64,000 bases of DNA from Rubrobacter xylanophilus (GTDB lineage Bacteria > Actinomycetota > Rubrobacteria > Rubrobacterales > Rubrobacteraceae), in NCBI RefSeq assembly GCF_007164525.1, contig NZ_AP019791.1, forward strand, positions 1,475,501 to 1,539,500. The letters are read 5' to 3'. This document shows positions 1 to 7,721 of this stretch, one piece after another. Below the pieces are notes generated by a model. The model worked only from the letters and a program-made list of their open reading frames with translations. It had not been told where the DNA came from and made no database searches. Numbering within the stretch: the first letter of the stretch is position 1; each line of letters starts with the position of its first letter. The translations under genes and the position numbers were made by a program.

Positions 1-934
1 CCCGCATGACGCTCAGCCGGCCGGCGTGGGGATCCACGTAGGTCTTGAACACGTAGGCCGAGAAGGGACCGTCGGGATCGCAGTCGACCTCCTCCCCGTC
101 GACCGTCACCCAGCGGGAACGATCGGCGGGGCTCGGGGCGCTCCCGGCGAGCAGGTCCAGCAGGCGGTCCACCCCGATCATGCGCTCCGCGCTGGTGGCG
201 AGCACCGGGATTATGACGCCGTCCACGATGCCCTTCTTGAGCCCCTCGAAGACCTCCTCGGTGCCGAGCTCCTCGTCGGCGAGGTACTTCTCGAGCAGGG
301 TATCGTCGCTCTCGGCGATGGCCTCGAAGATCTGGACCTTCGCCGCCTCGACCTCCTCCTCCATGCCGGAGGGGATCTCCCGCCGCTGCTCACCGTCCGC
401 GTAGTAGGCGGTGTCGGTGAGGAGGCCGTAGACCCCCCGCAGATCGCCCTCGCGGCCCACCGGGAGGTTGAGCGGCACCACCGCGTTCCCGAACCGCTCC
501 CGCAGCCGCTCCACCACGGCCCCGAAGTCCGTCCGCTCGCGGTCCAGGTGGTTCACCGCTATGACGTGGGGGATGTCTTCCCGCTCTCCCCGACGCCACA
601 CCCGCTCGGTGACGACCTGCACGGGATCCTGGGCGTGGACCACGAGGATGGCGAGGTCCGCCACCCGCTGCGCGACGAAGGCGTCGGCGATGAACCCGCC
701 GTCGCCCGGGGTGTCGAGCAGGTTTATCTGACGCCCCTTCCACATGAACTGCACGACGCCCATCCCGAGGGTCATCCCGCGCTCGGACTCGTCCTCCGCC
801 GCGTCCAGCACGCGCGAGGCCCGCCCGCTCCTGCCGGATGCAAGACCTAACATGCCCTCTGCCAGGGCGGTCTTGCCGCTGCCCCGGTGGCCGACGAGGC
901 ATGCGTTCCGGATCACCGCCGGCTCAACCGCCAC
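1..934 (-). CDS. EF-G-like translational GTPase, C-terminus outside window
   Basis: Leftward gene whose 3' part lies beyond the window edge; about 311 codons are visible. The start is a GTG at 934-932 preceded by a strong AAGGAGGG ribosome site. G1 is GHRGSGKT (residues 15-22), G3 is DTPG (74-77) and G4 is NHLD (129-132) in place of the usual NKxD, so guanine recognition is slightly atypical. Layout and spacing match the EF-G family, in particular the EF-G-like paralogs of actinobacteria rather than canonical FusA, because the G1 and G4 motifs diverge. Whether it works in translocation, ribosome recycling or something else cannot be told from the G domain alone. It stands apart from the next gene, with a terminator hairpin of that gene in between. 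Confidence 0.85.
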   Translation of the reverse strand, partial: MAVEPAVIRNACLVGHRGSGKTALAEGMLGLASGRSGRASRVLDAAEDESERGMTLGMGVVQFMWKGRQINLLDTPGDGGFIADAFVAQRVADLAILVVHAQDPVQVVTERVWRRGEREDIPHVIAVNHLDRERTDFGAVVERLRERFGNAVVPLNLPVGREGDLRGVYGLLTDTAYYADGEQRREIPSGMEEEVEAAKVQIFEAIAESDDTLLEKYLADEELGTEEVFEGLKKGIVDGVIIPVLATSAERMIGVDRLLDLLAGSAPSPADRSRWVTVDGEEVDCDPDGPFSAYVFKTYVDPHAGRLSVMR

Positions 935-1037
935 TTCTCCCTCCTTTCCTCTCCGACTCCTCCTCCGGCCGCAAATTTTCCTTACACCCCCGGCCGGAAT
1001 GCTTAGCTTAACGCACGCGGCGGCCGGACGCAGCACG

Positions 1038-1063
1038 AAAAGGGGCCGGGATGTCCCGGCCCC
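1038..1063 (-). terminator. intrinsic terminator of the Zn-metallopeptidase gene
   Basis: Perfect 10-bp arms (GGGGCCGGGA at 1042-1051 and TCCCGGCCCC at 1054-1063) close a 2-nt gap. Read on the minus strand, the hairpin is followed by TTTTC. It lies 5 nt past the stop of the leftward metallopeptidase gene, so it is a classic Rho-independent terminator for it. Confidence 0.85.
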
Positions 1064-1067
1064 TCTC

Positions 1068-1739
1068 CTACTGCTGCTGGCGACTCACGAAGAGGAGGTA
1101 GAGGAAGGTCAGCACAGCGGTGAGGGCCGCGGCTATGTAGGTGAAGGCCGCAGCCGTCAGCACCCGCCGGCTGCCCCCCGCCTCCACAGCCGAGAGCACC
1201 CCATAGCGCCCGAGTATCCCGTAGGCCCGCCGGGAGGCGTCTATCTCCACCGGCAGGGTCACCACGTGGAACAAGAGCACCGCCAAAAACATCACCACAG
1301 CAAGCTGGATCCAGAACTGCCCAAGCCCTATGATCCCAAGCAAGAATGCCATCGGCCACACCTGGCTGCTGAACATCACCAGCGGGAAGATCCCCGCCCT
1401 CAGCCGCATCGGTACGTACCCGCTGGCATCCTGGATGGCGTGCCCGCACTCGTGCGCCGCAACGCTCACCGCCGCAACCGAGCTGCCCCTGAAGTTGCCC
1501 TCAGAGAGCCTCACCGCCTTCGCCCTGGGGTCGTAGTGGTCGGTGAGGGTCCCCGGTACCGGCTCTACCCTCACGTGGGTGAGCCCGTTGCGGTCGAGGA
1601 TCATGCGGGCGACCTCCGCTCCGGTGAGGCCGCTGGAGCTGGGCTGCTTGGACCATCTGGCGTAGGAGCTCCGCACCCACAGAGCCGCAGCCCCGGAGAT
1701 GAGAGCCCCGACGATCATCACGAGCAGGTAGAGTCCCAT
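1068..1739 (-). CDS. Zinc membrane metallopeptidase, YugP/DUF-type (PF04298-like)
   Basis: 223-residue protein with an N-terminal membrane segment (about 3-22), a zinc-binding HECGH motif at 96-100 inside the stretch VSVAAHECGHAIQD, and two or three hydrophobic segments between about 112 and 215. This order (TM, HExGH, TM block) is that of the YugP-like neutral zinc metallopeptidase family, whose substrates are largely unknown; membrane-protein quality control is an inference. The start ATG is preceded by GGAGGTGAG. The gene is monocistronic by its own terminator, with an Hsp20 gene upstream on the same strand that has its own hairpin terminator. Confidence 0.85.
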   Translation of the reverse strand: MGLYLLVMIVGALISGAAALWVRSSYARWSKQPSSSGLTGAEVARMILDRNGLTHVRVEPVPGTLTDHYDPRAKAVRLSEGNFRGSSVAAVSVAAHECGHAIQDASGYVPMRLRAGIFPLVMFSSQVWPMAFLLGIIGLGQFWIQLAVVMFLAVLLFHVVTLPVEIDASRRAYGILGRYGVLSAVEAGGSRRVLTAAAFTYIAAALTAVLTFLYLLFVSRQQQ

Positions 1740-1783
1740 AGCTCATCTCACCTCCTTCCCCCGTAAAACCCCGTATTCGAAGA

Positions 1784-1811
1784 GGGCCGGGGCCCGCGCG
1801 GGCCCCGGCCC
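1784..1811 (-). terminator. GC-rich terminator hairpin downstream of hsp20
   Basis: Perfect 12-bp arms GGGCCGGGGCCC (1784-1795) and GGGCCCCGGCCC (1800-1811) with a GCGC loop, about 30 nt past the Hsp20 stop. On the minus strand it is followed by TCTTCGAA rather than a clean U tract, so termination strength is inferred from the very stable stem. Confidence 0.65.
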
Positions 1812-1842
1812 GAGGCCGGTAACGGACGCCGGGTCTTCCGGA

Positions 1843-2292
1843 TCAGGAGCCCTTCGGCCCCTCTATCTGGATGCGGCGGGGCTCGGTCACGGCACCAGCC
1901 CCCTCAACCACTACCTCGAGCACCCCGTCCTCAAAGCGGGCGTGGATCTTGCTCTCGTCAACCCCCTCCGGCAGCCGCATGCTCCTGCGGAACGAACCGT
2001 AGCGCCGCTCCCTCACGAAGTAGCCGGCGCCCTCGCGCTCCTCCTCGGCCTTGCGCTCCCCGGAGATGGTCAGCACCCCCTCCTGCAGCGTTATGTCCAC
2101 ATCCTCGGCCTTCATCCCCGGCAGCTCGGCCTTTATCACCAGGTCGCCGTCCTTGCTGTAGACGTCCACCGCAGGAGACCACTCCGCAAGCTCACCGCCG
2201 CCAAAGCGCCGGCTCAAGCCACCGAATACCTCGTCGAACATCCGATCCAGCTCGCTGCGAACGTCCAGAAAACCTCTGAACGGGCTCAGCAT
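1843..2292 (-). CDS. Small heat shock protein, Hsp20/alpha-crystallin family
   Basis: 149-residue ATP-independent holdase of the cytosol. The N-terminal part (about 1-40) is the variable oligomerisation arm beginning MLSPFRGF. The alpha-crystallin domain spans about 42-135, with the typical stretches KAELPGMKAEDVDITL and a terminal beta-strand rich in valine and glutamate. I chose the ATG at 2292 because GGGAGGTGG lies directly upstream; an in-frame longer form exists but would place the ribosome site inside the coding region. An AT-rich promoter (TTGAAA or TTTGAA with TACAATAAT, about 2332-2366 on the minus strand) lies upstream. I found neither a CIRCE nor a HAIR inverted repeat, so the heat-shock control is not visible. 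Confidence 0.92.
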   Translation of the reverse strand: MLSPFRGFLDVRSELDRMFDEVFGGLSRRFGGGELAEWSPAVDVYSKDGDLVIKAELPGMKAEDVDITLQEGVLTISGERKAEEEREGAGYFVRERRYGSFRRSMRLPEGVDESKIHARFEDGVLEVVVEGAGAVTEPRRIQIEGPKGS

Positions 2293-2419
2293 GAAAACCA
2301 CCTCCCTTCCTCGCGATATGCCTCTCAATCGCTATTATTGTACCACCTCCGAACAGTTTTCAAACACTTTTTTTACAGTTTTTACGCATTTTGAACGGAC
2401 ACCGGGTATCTCCCTGTGG

Positions 2420-2428
2420 TGTTACAAT
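2420..2428 (+). promoter_or_regulatory. Extended -10 promoter of the 127-aa membrane protein
   Basis: TGTTACAAT gives an extended -10 (TGnTACAAT) whose hexamer 2423-2428 ends 12 nt before the ATG at 2441. No clear -35 and no ribosome site lie in between, so the transcript would have a leader of roughly 5-6 nt. Confidence 0.5.
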
Positions 2429-2440
2429 CCCTCTTCGGTC

Positions 2441-2824
2441 ATGGGTGCTGGCTACATCAGGAAGGCACTCTCCGGGCTACCGCTGGGCGCGGCGTGGGTG
2501 ATGGCGCTGGCGGTCTTCGTTCCGCTGTGCGGCGCTCTTCTGGCGGAGTCCGCGCTCGAGGTCGTGCTGCAACGGGAGGCGCTGGCCGGGGTAGCCGGCG
2601 GGTTCTACGCGGCGGCCCTCGGCGCGGCCGGGTACGTGGGCCAGTGGTCTCTGCTGCGGCTTCCGGTGTGGCCGGGGCCGTCTGGGGGGCTGCTCGCACC
2701 GGGGATCTGGCATCCGGACGGAGATGGCAGCGTCGGGGCGGCCGGCGAGGACTGGCCGGTGCTTGCGATGCTCCTCTTCGCGCCCATAGTCATCCTCTTC
2801 TCCGGGCTCGGGGGCTGGGTCTAG
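2441..2824 (+). CDS. Hypothetical membrane protein, 127 aa
   Basis: I do not recognise this family. The predicted product has three hydrophobic segments (about residues 14-38, 48-65 and 105-126) separated by a short Gly/Pro/Asp-rich loop. The ATG at 2441 follows an extended -10 element so closely that the mRNA is expected to be nearly leaderless. It is the first rightward gene before the YidC insertase, 60 nt upstream, so it could be co-transcribed with it. High GC and codon use agree with the neighbours. Confidence in the reading frame is moderate because there is no recognisable domain. Confidence 0.5.
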   Translation: MGAGYIRKALSGLPLGAAWVMALAVFVPLCGALLAESALEVVLQREALAGVAGGFYAAALGAAGYVGQWSLLRLPVWPGPSGGLLAPGIWHPDGDGSVGAAGEDWPVLAMLLFAPIVILFSGLGGWV

Positions 2825-2884
2825 CGCGGAACGGCGTTCCGTTTCCACCGCACGGCAAGACCCGAAGCCCGAAAGGAAGCAATC

Positions 2885-3622
2885 ATGCTACATATGCTAC
2901 GTGAGATCTTCGACCCCCTGTTCAGCCTGCTCGGAGGGATGCTACTCGCCTTCCACGGCTGGGGGGCGCCGTGGTGGTTCGCCATAGCCATGCTCACCGT
3001 GGTGGTGCGTGGCGTGCTCTTTCCCCTCACCTTCCGGCAGGTAAAGAGCATGCGGAGGATGCAGGAGCTCAAGCCGGAGCTGGACGAGATCCGGCGCCGG
3101 CACAAGGACGACCCGCAGAGGCAGCAGCAGGAGATGATGAAGCTCTACGGCGAGCGGAACATAAACCCGCTCGGCGGGTGTTTGCCGGCGCTGGTACAGC
3201 TGCCCATCTTCCTCGTGCTCTACTACACCATAAAGGAGTTCGAGCACCTGGAGAGCTTCCGGACCGGGGGGCTGTTGTGGTTCGGGGATCTCACGGCCCA
3301 CGACCCGTACTTCATCCTCCCGGCCGTCTACACGCTCACGCTCATGGCCGCCCAAGAGATCACCATACGCAACACCAACCCCCAGCAGAAGCAGCTCATG
3401 CGGGCGCTGCCGGTCGTCTTCGGCGTCGTGCTCGCCCGGTTTCCGGCCGGGCTCTTCGTCTACTACATAACCTCAAACCTCATCTCCGTGCTGCAGAACC
3501 TCCTGATCTACCGCCTACACCCGCCGGCCGCCCCGGAGCCGGCGCCGGCCCCCTCTCAGACCCCCTCCGCCGGGCGTCGCAGGAAGAGGCGGCGAGCGAA
3601 GAGCAAAAAGGGCGGCCGGTGA
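2885..3622 (+). CDS. yidC: YidC/Oxa1-type membrane protein insertase
   Basis: 245-residue insertase of the YidC/Oxa1/Alb3 family, which places proteins in the cytoplasmic membrane alone or with SecYEG. The conserved arginine of the hydrophilic groove is Arg42, in the segment VVVRGVLFPLTFRQ. It is followed by the charged cytosolic loop (about 55-95), three further membrane segments (about 100-117, 138-155, 175-208) and a basic Arg/Lys-rich tail after residue 225 that is typical of ribosome-contacting YidC proteins. It lacks the large periplasmic domain of Gram-negative YidC, as expected for Gram-positive lineages. No rpmH, rnpA or jag genes are adjacent, so this is probably an extra copy outside the oriC cluster. 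It ends in a terminator shared with the convergent pdh operon. Confidence 0.93.
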   Translation: MLHMLREIFDPLFSLLGGMLLAFHGWGAPWWFAIAMLTVVVRGVLFPLTFRQVKSMRRMQELKPELDEIRRRHKDDPQRQQQEMMKLYGERNINPLGGCLPALVQLPIFLVLYYTIKEFEHLESFRTGGLLWFGDLTAHDPYFILPAVYTLTLMAAQEITIRNTNPQQKQLMRALPVVFGVVLARFPAGLFVYYITSNLISVLQNLLIYRLHPPAAPEPAPAPSQTPSAGRRRKRRRAKSKKGGR

Positions 3623-3635
3623 CGCGCCGACGAAG

Positions 3636-3670
3636 AAGAGCCCCGGCGTAGAAAAGCCGGGGCTCTCTTC
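3636..3670. terminator. Bidirectional terminator between yidC and the pdh operon
   Basis: Arms GAAGAGCCCCGGC and GCCGGGGCTCTCTTC (one bulged pair) surround the loop GTAGAAAA. It lies between the two convergent stop codons, 14 nt after yidC and 22 nt after the E2 gene, so it can serve both transcripts. Confidence 0.85.
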
Positions 3671-3691
3671 AGAACGACGGGAACGGCGTAT

Positions 3692-4957
3692 CTACACGAG
3701 CAGCAGCATGGGGTTCTCCAGCAGGCGCTTCACCTCGCTCATGTACCGGGCGCCGTCGGCGCCGTTGGCGATCCGGTGGTCCGCCGAGAGGGTGAGCTTC
3801 ATCGTGCTGCGCGGGACCACGTTGCCCTCCTCGTCGAAGTCCGGGCGCCGGATGATGCTCGAGACCGCGACGATCGCCGCCTGCGGCGGGTTGATGATCG
3901 CCGAGAAGCTCTCCACCCCGAACATCCCCATGTTGGAGACGGTGAAGGTGCCCCCCTGGTACTCGTCGGGCTTCAGCCGCCCCTCCCGCGCCCGGGAGGC
4001 CAGGTCTTTGGCCTCGGCCGAGATCACCGAGAGCGGCTTGTTCGCCGCGTCCCTTATGACCGGGGTGATGAGGCCCTCCTCCAACGCCACCGCCATGGCC
4101 AAATCCACCCGCTCGTGCAGCTCGATGCCCTCGCTGGTCCACAGAGCGTTGAGCATGGGGAACTTCCTCAGGGCGACCGCGCAGGCCTTCATCACGAAGT
4201 CGTTTATGGAGAGCTTCACCCCCTCCTCGGCCAGCCGCTCGTTGAGCTCGCGGCGCAGAGAGAGGAGCTCGTCCACCCCCGCCTCCACCGTAGCGTAGAA
4301 GTGCGGGATCTCCCGCTTCGCCTGCTGCATCCGCTCCCCGATGACCCGCTGCATCCGGGAGGGCTCCCTGAGGGTCGTTCCCGGCGCCCCCGTGGGTCCG
4401 GGGGCGGGTGCCGCCTCCTCGGGGGGCCGCTCCTCCGCGCGGGCCTCCCCGCGCTCCAGCGCGGCCCTCACGTCCCGCTCCACGATCCGGCCGGCGGGAC
4501 CGGTGCCCTGGATCCTGGAGAGGTCCAGGTTGTTCTCCCGGGCGAGCCGCCGCACCAGCGGAGATGCCCTGAAGCGACCGTCCGCTCGCTCCGCCTCCCG
4601 CCGCTCATCCCTCGGCGGGGCGGCGGTCGCGGCCGGGGCCTCGGGCTCCTCGCCGGCCTCCTCCTCGGCGGCGCGCCCCTCCTCCCGGCGCCGCCCGCCG
4701 TCGTGGGCCGGGGCCTCCTCCCCCTCCCCCGCGATGAAGGCTATCGGCTGGCCGACGGGGACCTCCTCACCCTCGCCCGCGTACAGCTCGGCCAGGGTGC
4801 CCCCGTCCTCGGCCTCCAGCTCCAGGGTGACCTTGTCCGTCTCGATCTCCGCGATGGGCTCGCCGGGGCTCACCTCCTCGCCCTCCTGTTTCAGCCAGCG
4901 GACCACCGTGCCCGCCTCCATGGCGTCACCCATCTTGGGCATGATCACTTCCGGCAC
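3692..4957 (-). CDS. pdhC: 2-oxoacid dehydrogenase E2 (dihydrolipoamide acyltransferase)
   Basis: 421-residue E2 core of a pyruvate or branched-chain 2-oxoacid dehydrogenase complex. It has an N-terminal lipoyl domain with the lipoylated lysine at Lys42 (EIETDKVTLE), an Ala/Glu/Pro-rich linker, an E3/E1-binding domain at about 130-167 (NLDLSRIQGTGPAGRI), and a C-terminal acyltransferase domain. The catalytic HxxxDG motif reads HRIANG (His394), with Asn398 in the Asp position. A plastid and cyanobacterial E2 class also lacks that Asp, so activity is not excluded. The start is a GTG one nucleotide after the E1 beta stop, so translation is coupled. Substrate choice between pyruvate and branched-chain acids is not decided by the sequence. 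Confidence 0.9.
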   Translation of the reverse strand: MPEVIMPKMGDAMEAGTVVRWLKQEGEEVSPGEPIAEIETDKVTLELEAEDGGTLAELYAGEGEEVPVGQPIAFIAGEGEEAPAHDGGRRREEGRAAEEEAGEEPEAPAATAAPPRDERREAERADGRFRASPLVRRLARENNLDLSRIQGTGPAGRIVERDVRAALERGEARAEERPPEEAAPAPGPTGAPGTTLREPSRMQRVIGERMQQAKREIPHFYATVEAGVDELLSLRRELNERLAEEGVKLSINDFVMKACAVALRKFPMLNALWTSEGIELHERVDLAMAVALEEGLITPVIRDAANKPLSVISAEAKDLASRAREGRLKPDEYQGGTFTVSNMGMFGVESFSAIINPPQAAIVAVSSIIRRPDFDEEGNVVPRSTMKLTLSADHRIANGADGARYMSEVKRLLENPMLLLV

Positions 4958-4958
4958 C

Positions 4959-5951
4959 TTACTTCTCCTCCATGTAGAGCACCCTCCTCGCGGCGTTGGC
5001 CACGGCCCTCTCGCTCGGGAAAGCCGCGAGCTCCAGATTCCGCGCGTAGGGAGCGGGAACCTCCGCCCCGCTCACCCGCTCCACGGGGGCGTCCAGGTAG
5101 TCGAAGGCCTTGTCCTGGATGATGGCGGCGACCTCGCTCGCCACCCCGAACCAGCGCCACTGTTCCTGCACCGCCACCGCCCGGTGGGTCTTCTTCACCG
5201 ACTCCACGATCGCGTCCTCGTCGAAGGGACGTAGCGAGCGCAGGTCTATCACCTCGGCCGAGACGCCATCCTCCTCTTCGAGGGTGTCGGCGGCCCGCAG
5301 GCACAGGTTGACCTGCCGCCCGTAGGCAATGAGGGTGACGTCCGACCCCTCGCGCGCCACCCGGGCCTTCCCGAAAGGCACGGCGTTGTCGCCGTCCTCC
5401 ACCTCGCCCCGGGTGCCGTAGAGCGCCCCGGCCTCCAGGAAGATCACCGGGTTGTCGTCCCGGATGGCGGTGAGCATCATCCCCTTGGCGTCGTTGGGGG
5501 TCACCGGGGCGACCACCTTCAGGCCCGGGAAGTGGCCGTAGAAGCTCTCCAGGGAGTGGGTGTGCTGGGCGGAGAGCTGGACGCCGCCGCCGTTGGGGCC
5601 GCGGATCACGAGCGGCACCTTGACCTGCCCGCCGGAGAAGTAGCGGACCTTGGCGGCGTTCTGGATGATCTGGTCGGCCGCCAGAAACGAGAAGTTCCAG
5701 GTCATCATCTCCACGATGGGGCGCATCCCCATCATCGCCATCCCGATGGCCGCGCCGGTGAAGCCGTTCTCGGAGATGGGGGTGTCGATGACCCGCTTCG
5801 GCCCATACTGGTCGTAGAGGCCGTCGGTTATGAGGTGCGTGCCGCCGTAGACGCCGATGTCCTCGCCGAGCAGCACCACGCTCTCGTCGCGGTCCATCTC
5901 GTGGACCATGGCCTCCCGCAACGCCTCCCGGTAGGTCTTCGTCTCCGCCAT
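4959..5951 (-). CDS. pdhB: 2-oxoacid dehydrogenase E1 beta subunit
   Basis: 330-residue beta chain of the heterotetrameric thiamine-diphosphate E1. The N-terminal half carries the TPP-binding core with the conserved glutamate in LLGEDIGVYGGTH and the segment TPISENGFTGAAIGMA. The C-terminal half (about 200-330) is the transketolase C domain, including VIDLRSLRPFD. It starts 4 nt after the E1 alpha stop and ends 1 nt before the E2 start. E1 alpha, E1 beta and E2 form one operon; the E3 dihydrolipoamide dehydrogenase is not in the window. Confidence 0.93.
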   Translation of the reverse strand: MAETKTYREALREAMVHEMDRDESVVLLGEDIGVYGGTHLITDGLYDQYGPKRVIDTPISENGFTGAAIGMAMMGMRPIVEMMTWNFSFLAADQIIQNAAKVRYFSGGQVKVPLVIRGPNGGGVQLSAQHTHSLESFYGHFPGLKVVAPVTPNDAKGMMLTAIRDDNPVIFLEAGALYGTRGEVEDGDNAVPFGKARVAREGSDVTLIAYGRQVNLCLRAADTLEEEDGVSAEVIDLRSLRPFDEDAIVESVKKTHRAVAVQEQWRWFGVASEVAAIIQDKAFDYLDAPVERVSGAEVPAPYARNLELAAFPSERAVANAARRVLYMEEK

Positions 5952-5955
5952 CCCG

Positions 5956-7017
5956 CTACCTCGTCCCCATGTACTCGTCTTCCCCGGCGTAAACGTCGGT
6001 GTAGAGCTCCTCCATGGGCGGCTCCTCGCTCTCGTCGGCGTACTTCACGGCCTCGCTCACCCGCTGCCGGGCCTCGTCCTTTATCTCCTCTATCTTCTCC
6101 TCGTCGAGGGCGTCGCGCTCCAGCAGCTTCTTCTCCAGGATGCCGATGGGGTCGCGCGCCCGCCACTTCTCGACCTCCTCCTTGGTGCGGTACTTCTCGA
6201 AGAAGTCCGCCGCGCCGTGCGGGGCGATCCTGTAGGTTACGGCCTCGACTGCGTAGGGCCGCCCGGTCTCCCGCACCTGCTCGGCGACCCGCTCGGCACA
6301 CTCTATGACGGCCTCCAGGTCCATCCCGTCCACCTTCTCGTTGCCGATGGCGTAGGAGTTGAACTTGGCCGCCAGGTCGGTCATCGCGGTGGCCCGCTCG
6401 ACGCTGGTGCCCATGCCGTACTGGTTGTTCTCCACGATGAAGAAGCAGGGGCACATCCCGTCCCTGCCCCACAGGCCCGCCAGGTTCGCCGCCTCGTGGA
6501 AGGCGCCGTTGTTTATGGCCCCGTCGCCCAGATACAGCTGGCAGATGCCGTCGGTGCCCTCGTACCTGAGGGCGTAGGCGATCCCCACTCCCAGGGGGAT
6601 GTGGCCGCCGACGATCCCGTAGCCGCCCATGAAGCCCCGCTCGACGTCGAAGAGGTGCATGGAGCCGCCCTTGCCCTTCACCAGCCCGGTGCGTTTGCCG
6701 AAGAGCTCGGCCATCACCTCCCCGGGATCACACCCCAGCAGTAGGGCGTGGGCGTGGTCGCGGTAGCCGGTTATTACCCTGTCTCCCTTCCGGAAAGCCT
6801 CCAGAAACCCCGTCGCCACGGCTTCCTGCCCCGTGTAGACGTGCAGGTACCCCCCGATCTTGCCCTGCCGGAAGGCCCGCTGACAGGCGTCCTCGAAGGC
6901 CCGTACGAGGACCATCTTGCCGTAGAGCTCGACCAGCCGGCCGGGGCTGGTGGCCACCGCGGACTTCCCGCCGCGTACCTCTGCCTCGTTGCCGGAGTTC
7001 TCTCTGTCTGCGCTCAT
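5956..7017 (-). CDS. pdhA: 2-oxoacid dehydrogenase E1 alpha subunit
   Basis: 353-residue thiamine-diphosphate-binding alpha chain. The TPP/Mg motif begins at GDGAINNGAFHEAANLAG and continues to VENNQYGMGT. The phosphorylation-loop-like region RIAPHGAADF follows near residue 270. Length and order are those of PdhA/AcoA-type E1 alpha chains. It is the first gene of the operon, with ATG at 7017 after GGGGAAGAG and a promoter 50-80 nt upstream. The product decarboxylates the 2-oxoacid and passes the acyl group to the E2 lipoyl arm in the cytosol. The sequence alone leaves open pyruvate, acetoin or branched-chain specificity. Confidence 0.92.
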   Translation of the reverse strand: MSADRENSGNEAEVRGGKSAVATSPGRLVELYGKMVLVRAFEDACQRAFRQGKIGGYLHVYTGQEAVATGFLEAFRKGDRVITGYRDHAHALLLGCDPGEVMAELFGKRTGLVKGKGGSMHLFDVERGFMGGYGIVGGHIPLGVGIAYALRYEGTDGICQLYLGDGAINNGAFHEAANLAGLWGRDGMCPCFFIVENNQYGMGTSVERATAMTDLAAKFNSYAIGNEKVDGMDLEAVIECAERVAEQVRETGRPYAVEAVTYRIAPHGAADFFEKYRTKEEVEKWRARDPIGILEKKLLERDALDEEKIEEIKDEARQRVSEAVKYADESEEPPMEELYTDVYAGEDEYMGTR

Positions 7018-7062
7018 ATAGCTCTTCCCCTTCTTCCCGTCGAAAGGCGCTCTCTGGAAGAC

Positions 7063-7093
7063 AGAATAACACCCTTGGGCGGCCCATACGCAA
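7063..7093 (-). promoter_or_regulatory. Likely sigma-70-type promoter of the pdh operon
   Basis: On the minus strand, TTGCGT (7093-7088) and TATTCT (7068-7063) are separated by 19 nt and lie about 45 nt upstream of the pdhA start. The spacer is longer than optimal, so this is a moderate call. Confidence 0.4.
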
Positions 7094-7118
7094 CCTCTAT
7101 GCCTCCCATAGCAGCGTT

Positions 7119-7673
7119 TTATGTCTCCTTCCTAAGCCAGCCCGCAGCGGCCCTGAAGGCCCTGGCCCGGTGCGAGGAGCGGTGCTTCTCCTCCCCCATC
7201 TCGGCGTAGGTGAGGCGGGAGCCTTCGGGGACGAAGATGGGGTCCCACCCGAACCCGCCGCTTCCGCGGGGTTCCGGGGCGATGGAGCCGGACACCTCGC
7301 TCCGGAAGGTGCGGACCTCTCCGGAAGCGTCGGCTATGGCGACCACGCAGATCGCCCGCGCCGAGCGGCCCTCGAAGGCGGAGAGCATCCTGAGAATCCC
7401 CTCGTTGCCCACCCCGGCGAGAAACCACCTGGTGAAGGCTCCGGGGAGGCCGCCCCAGGCCTCGATCACGAGGCCCGAGTCCTCCACCACCACCGGCCGG
7501 GGCGGGCGGCCCAGCGCCTCGCGGGCGGCGAGGGCCTTTGCCCGGGCCACTTCCCCGAGATCGGGGGATTGGATCTCCGGCACCCCCGGATCGGCCCGCT
7601 CCAGGGACACCCCAAGGATACGCTCCGCCTCCCGCAGCTTGTTCTCGTTGCCGGTGACGAAGATGGGCCTCAT
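7119..7673 (-). CDS. rdgB: dITP/XTP pyrophosphatase, RdgB/HAM1 family
   Basis: 184-residue house-cleaning enzyme that hydrolyses non-canonical purine NTPs (dITP, XTP) to the monophosphate, keeping them out of nucleic acids. The start ATG gives MRPIFVTGNENKLREAE, the N-terminal nucleotide-binding motif of the family. Further family landmarks are VVEDSGLVIEAWGGLPG (about 65-81), GSGGFGWDPIFVPEG and the C-terminal SHRARAFR. A longer frame exists upstream but is only an antisense extension across the divergent gene. It is divergent from the 196-aa unknown protein, sharing a 48-bp promoter gap. Confidence 0.94.
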   Translation of the reverse strand: MRPIFVTGNENKLREAERILGVSLERADPGVPEIQSPDLGEVARAKALAAREALGRPPRPVVVEDSGLVIEAWGGLPGAFTRWFLAGVGNEGILRMLSAFEGRSARAICVVAIADASGEVRTFRSEVSGSIAPEPRGSGGFGWDPIFVPEGSRLTYAEMGEEKHRSSHRARAFRAAAGWLRKET

Positions 7674-7708
7674 GGGGCGCAAGTCTACAACCCTTACGGC
7701 CTTTATGG

Positions 7709-7714
7709 TACATT
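7709..7714 (+). promoter_or_regulatory. -10 element placed for a leaderless transcript
   Basis: TACATT (7709-7714) ends 7 nt before the ATG at 7722, so transcription would begin at or next to the A of the start codon. No ribosome site is present. The gap is shared with divergent rdgB. Confidence 0.4.
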
Positions 7715-7721
7715 CGCTCCC

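Noticed and set aside
2330-2440. CIRCE or HAIR heat-shock operator upstream of hsp20
   Set aside because: Neither the TTAGCACTC-n9-GAGTGCTAA nor the CTTGAGT-n7-ACTCAAG pattern occurs; only an AT-rich promoter is seen.
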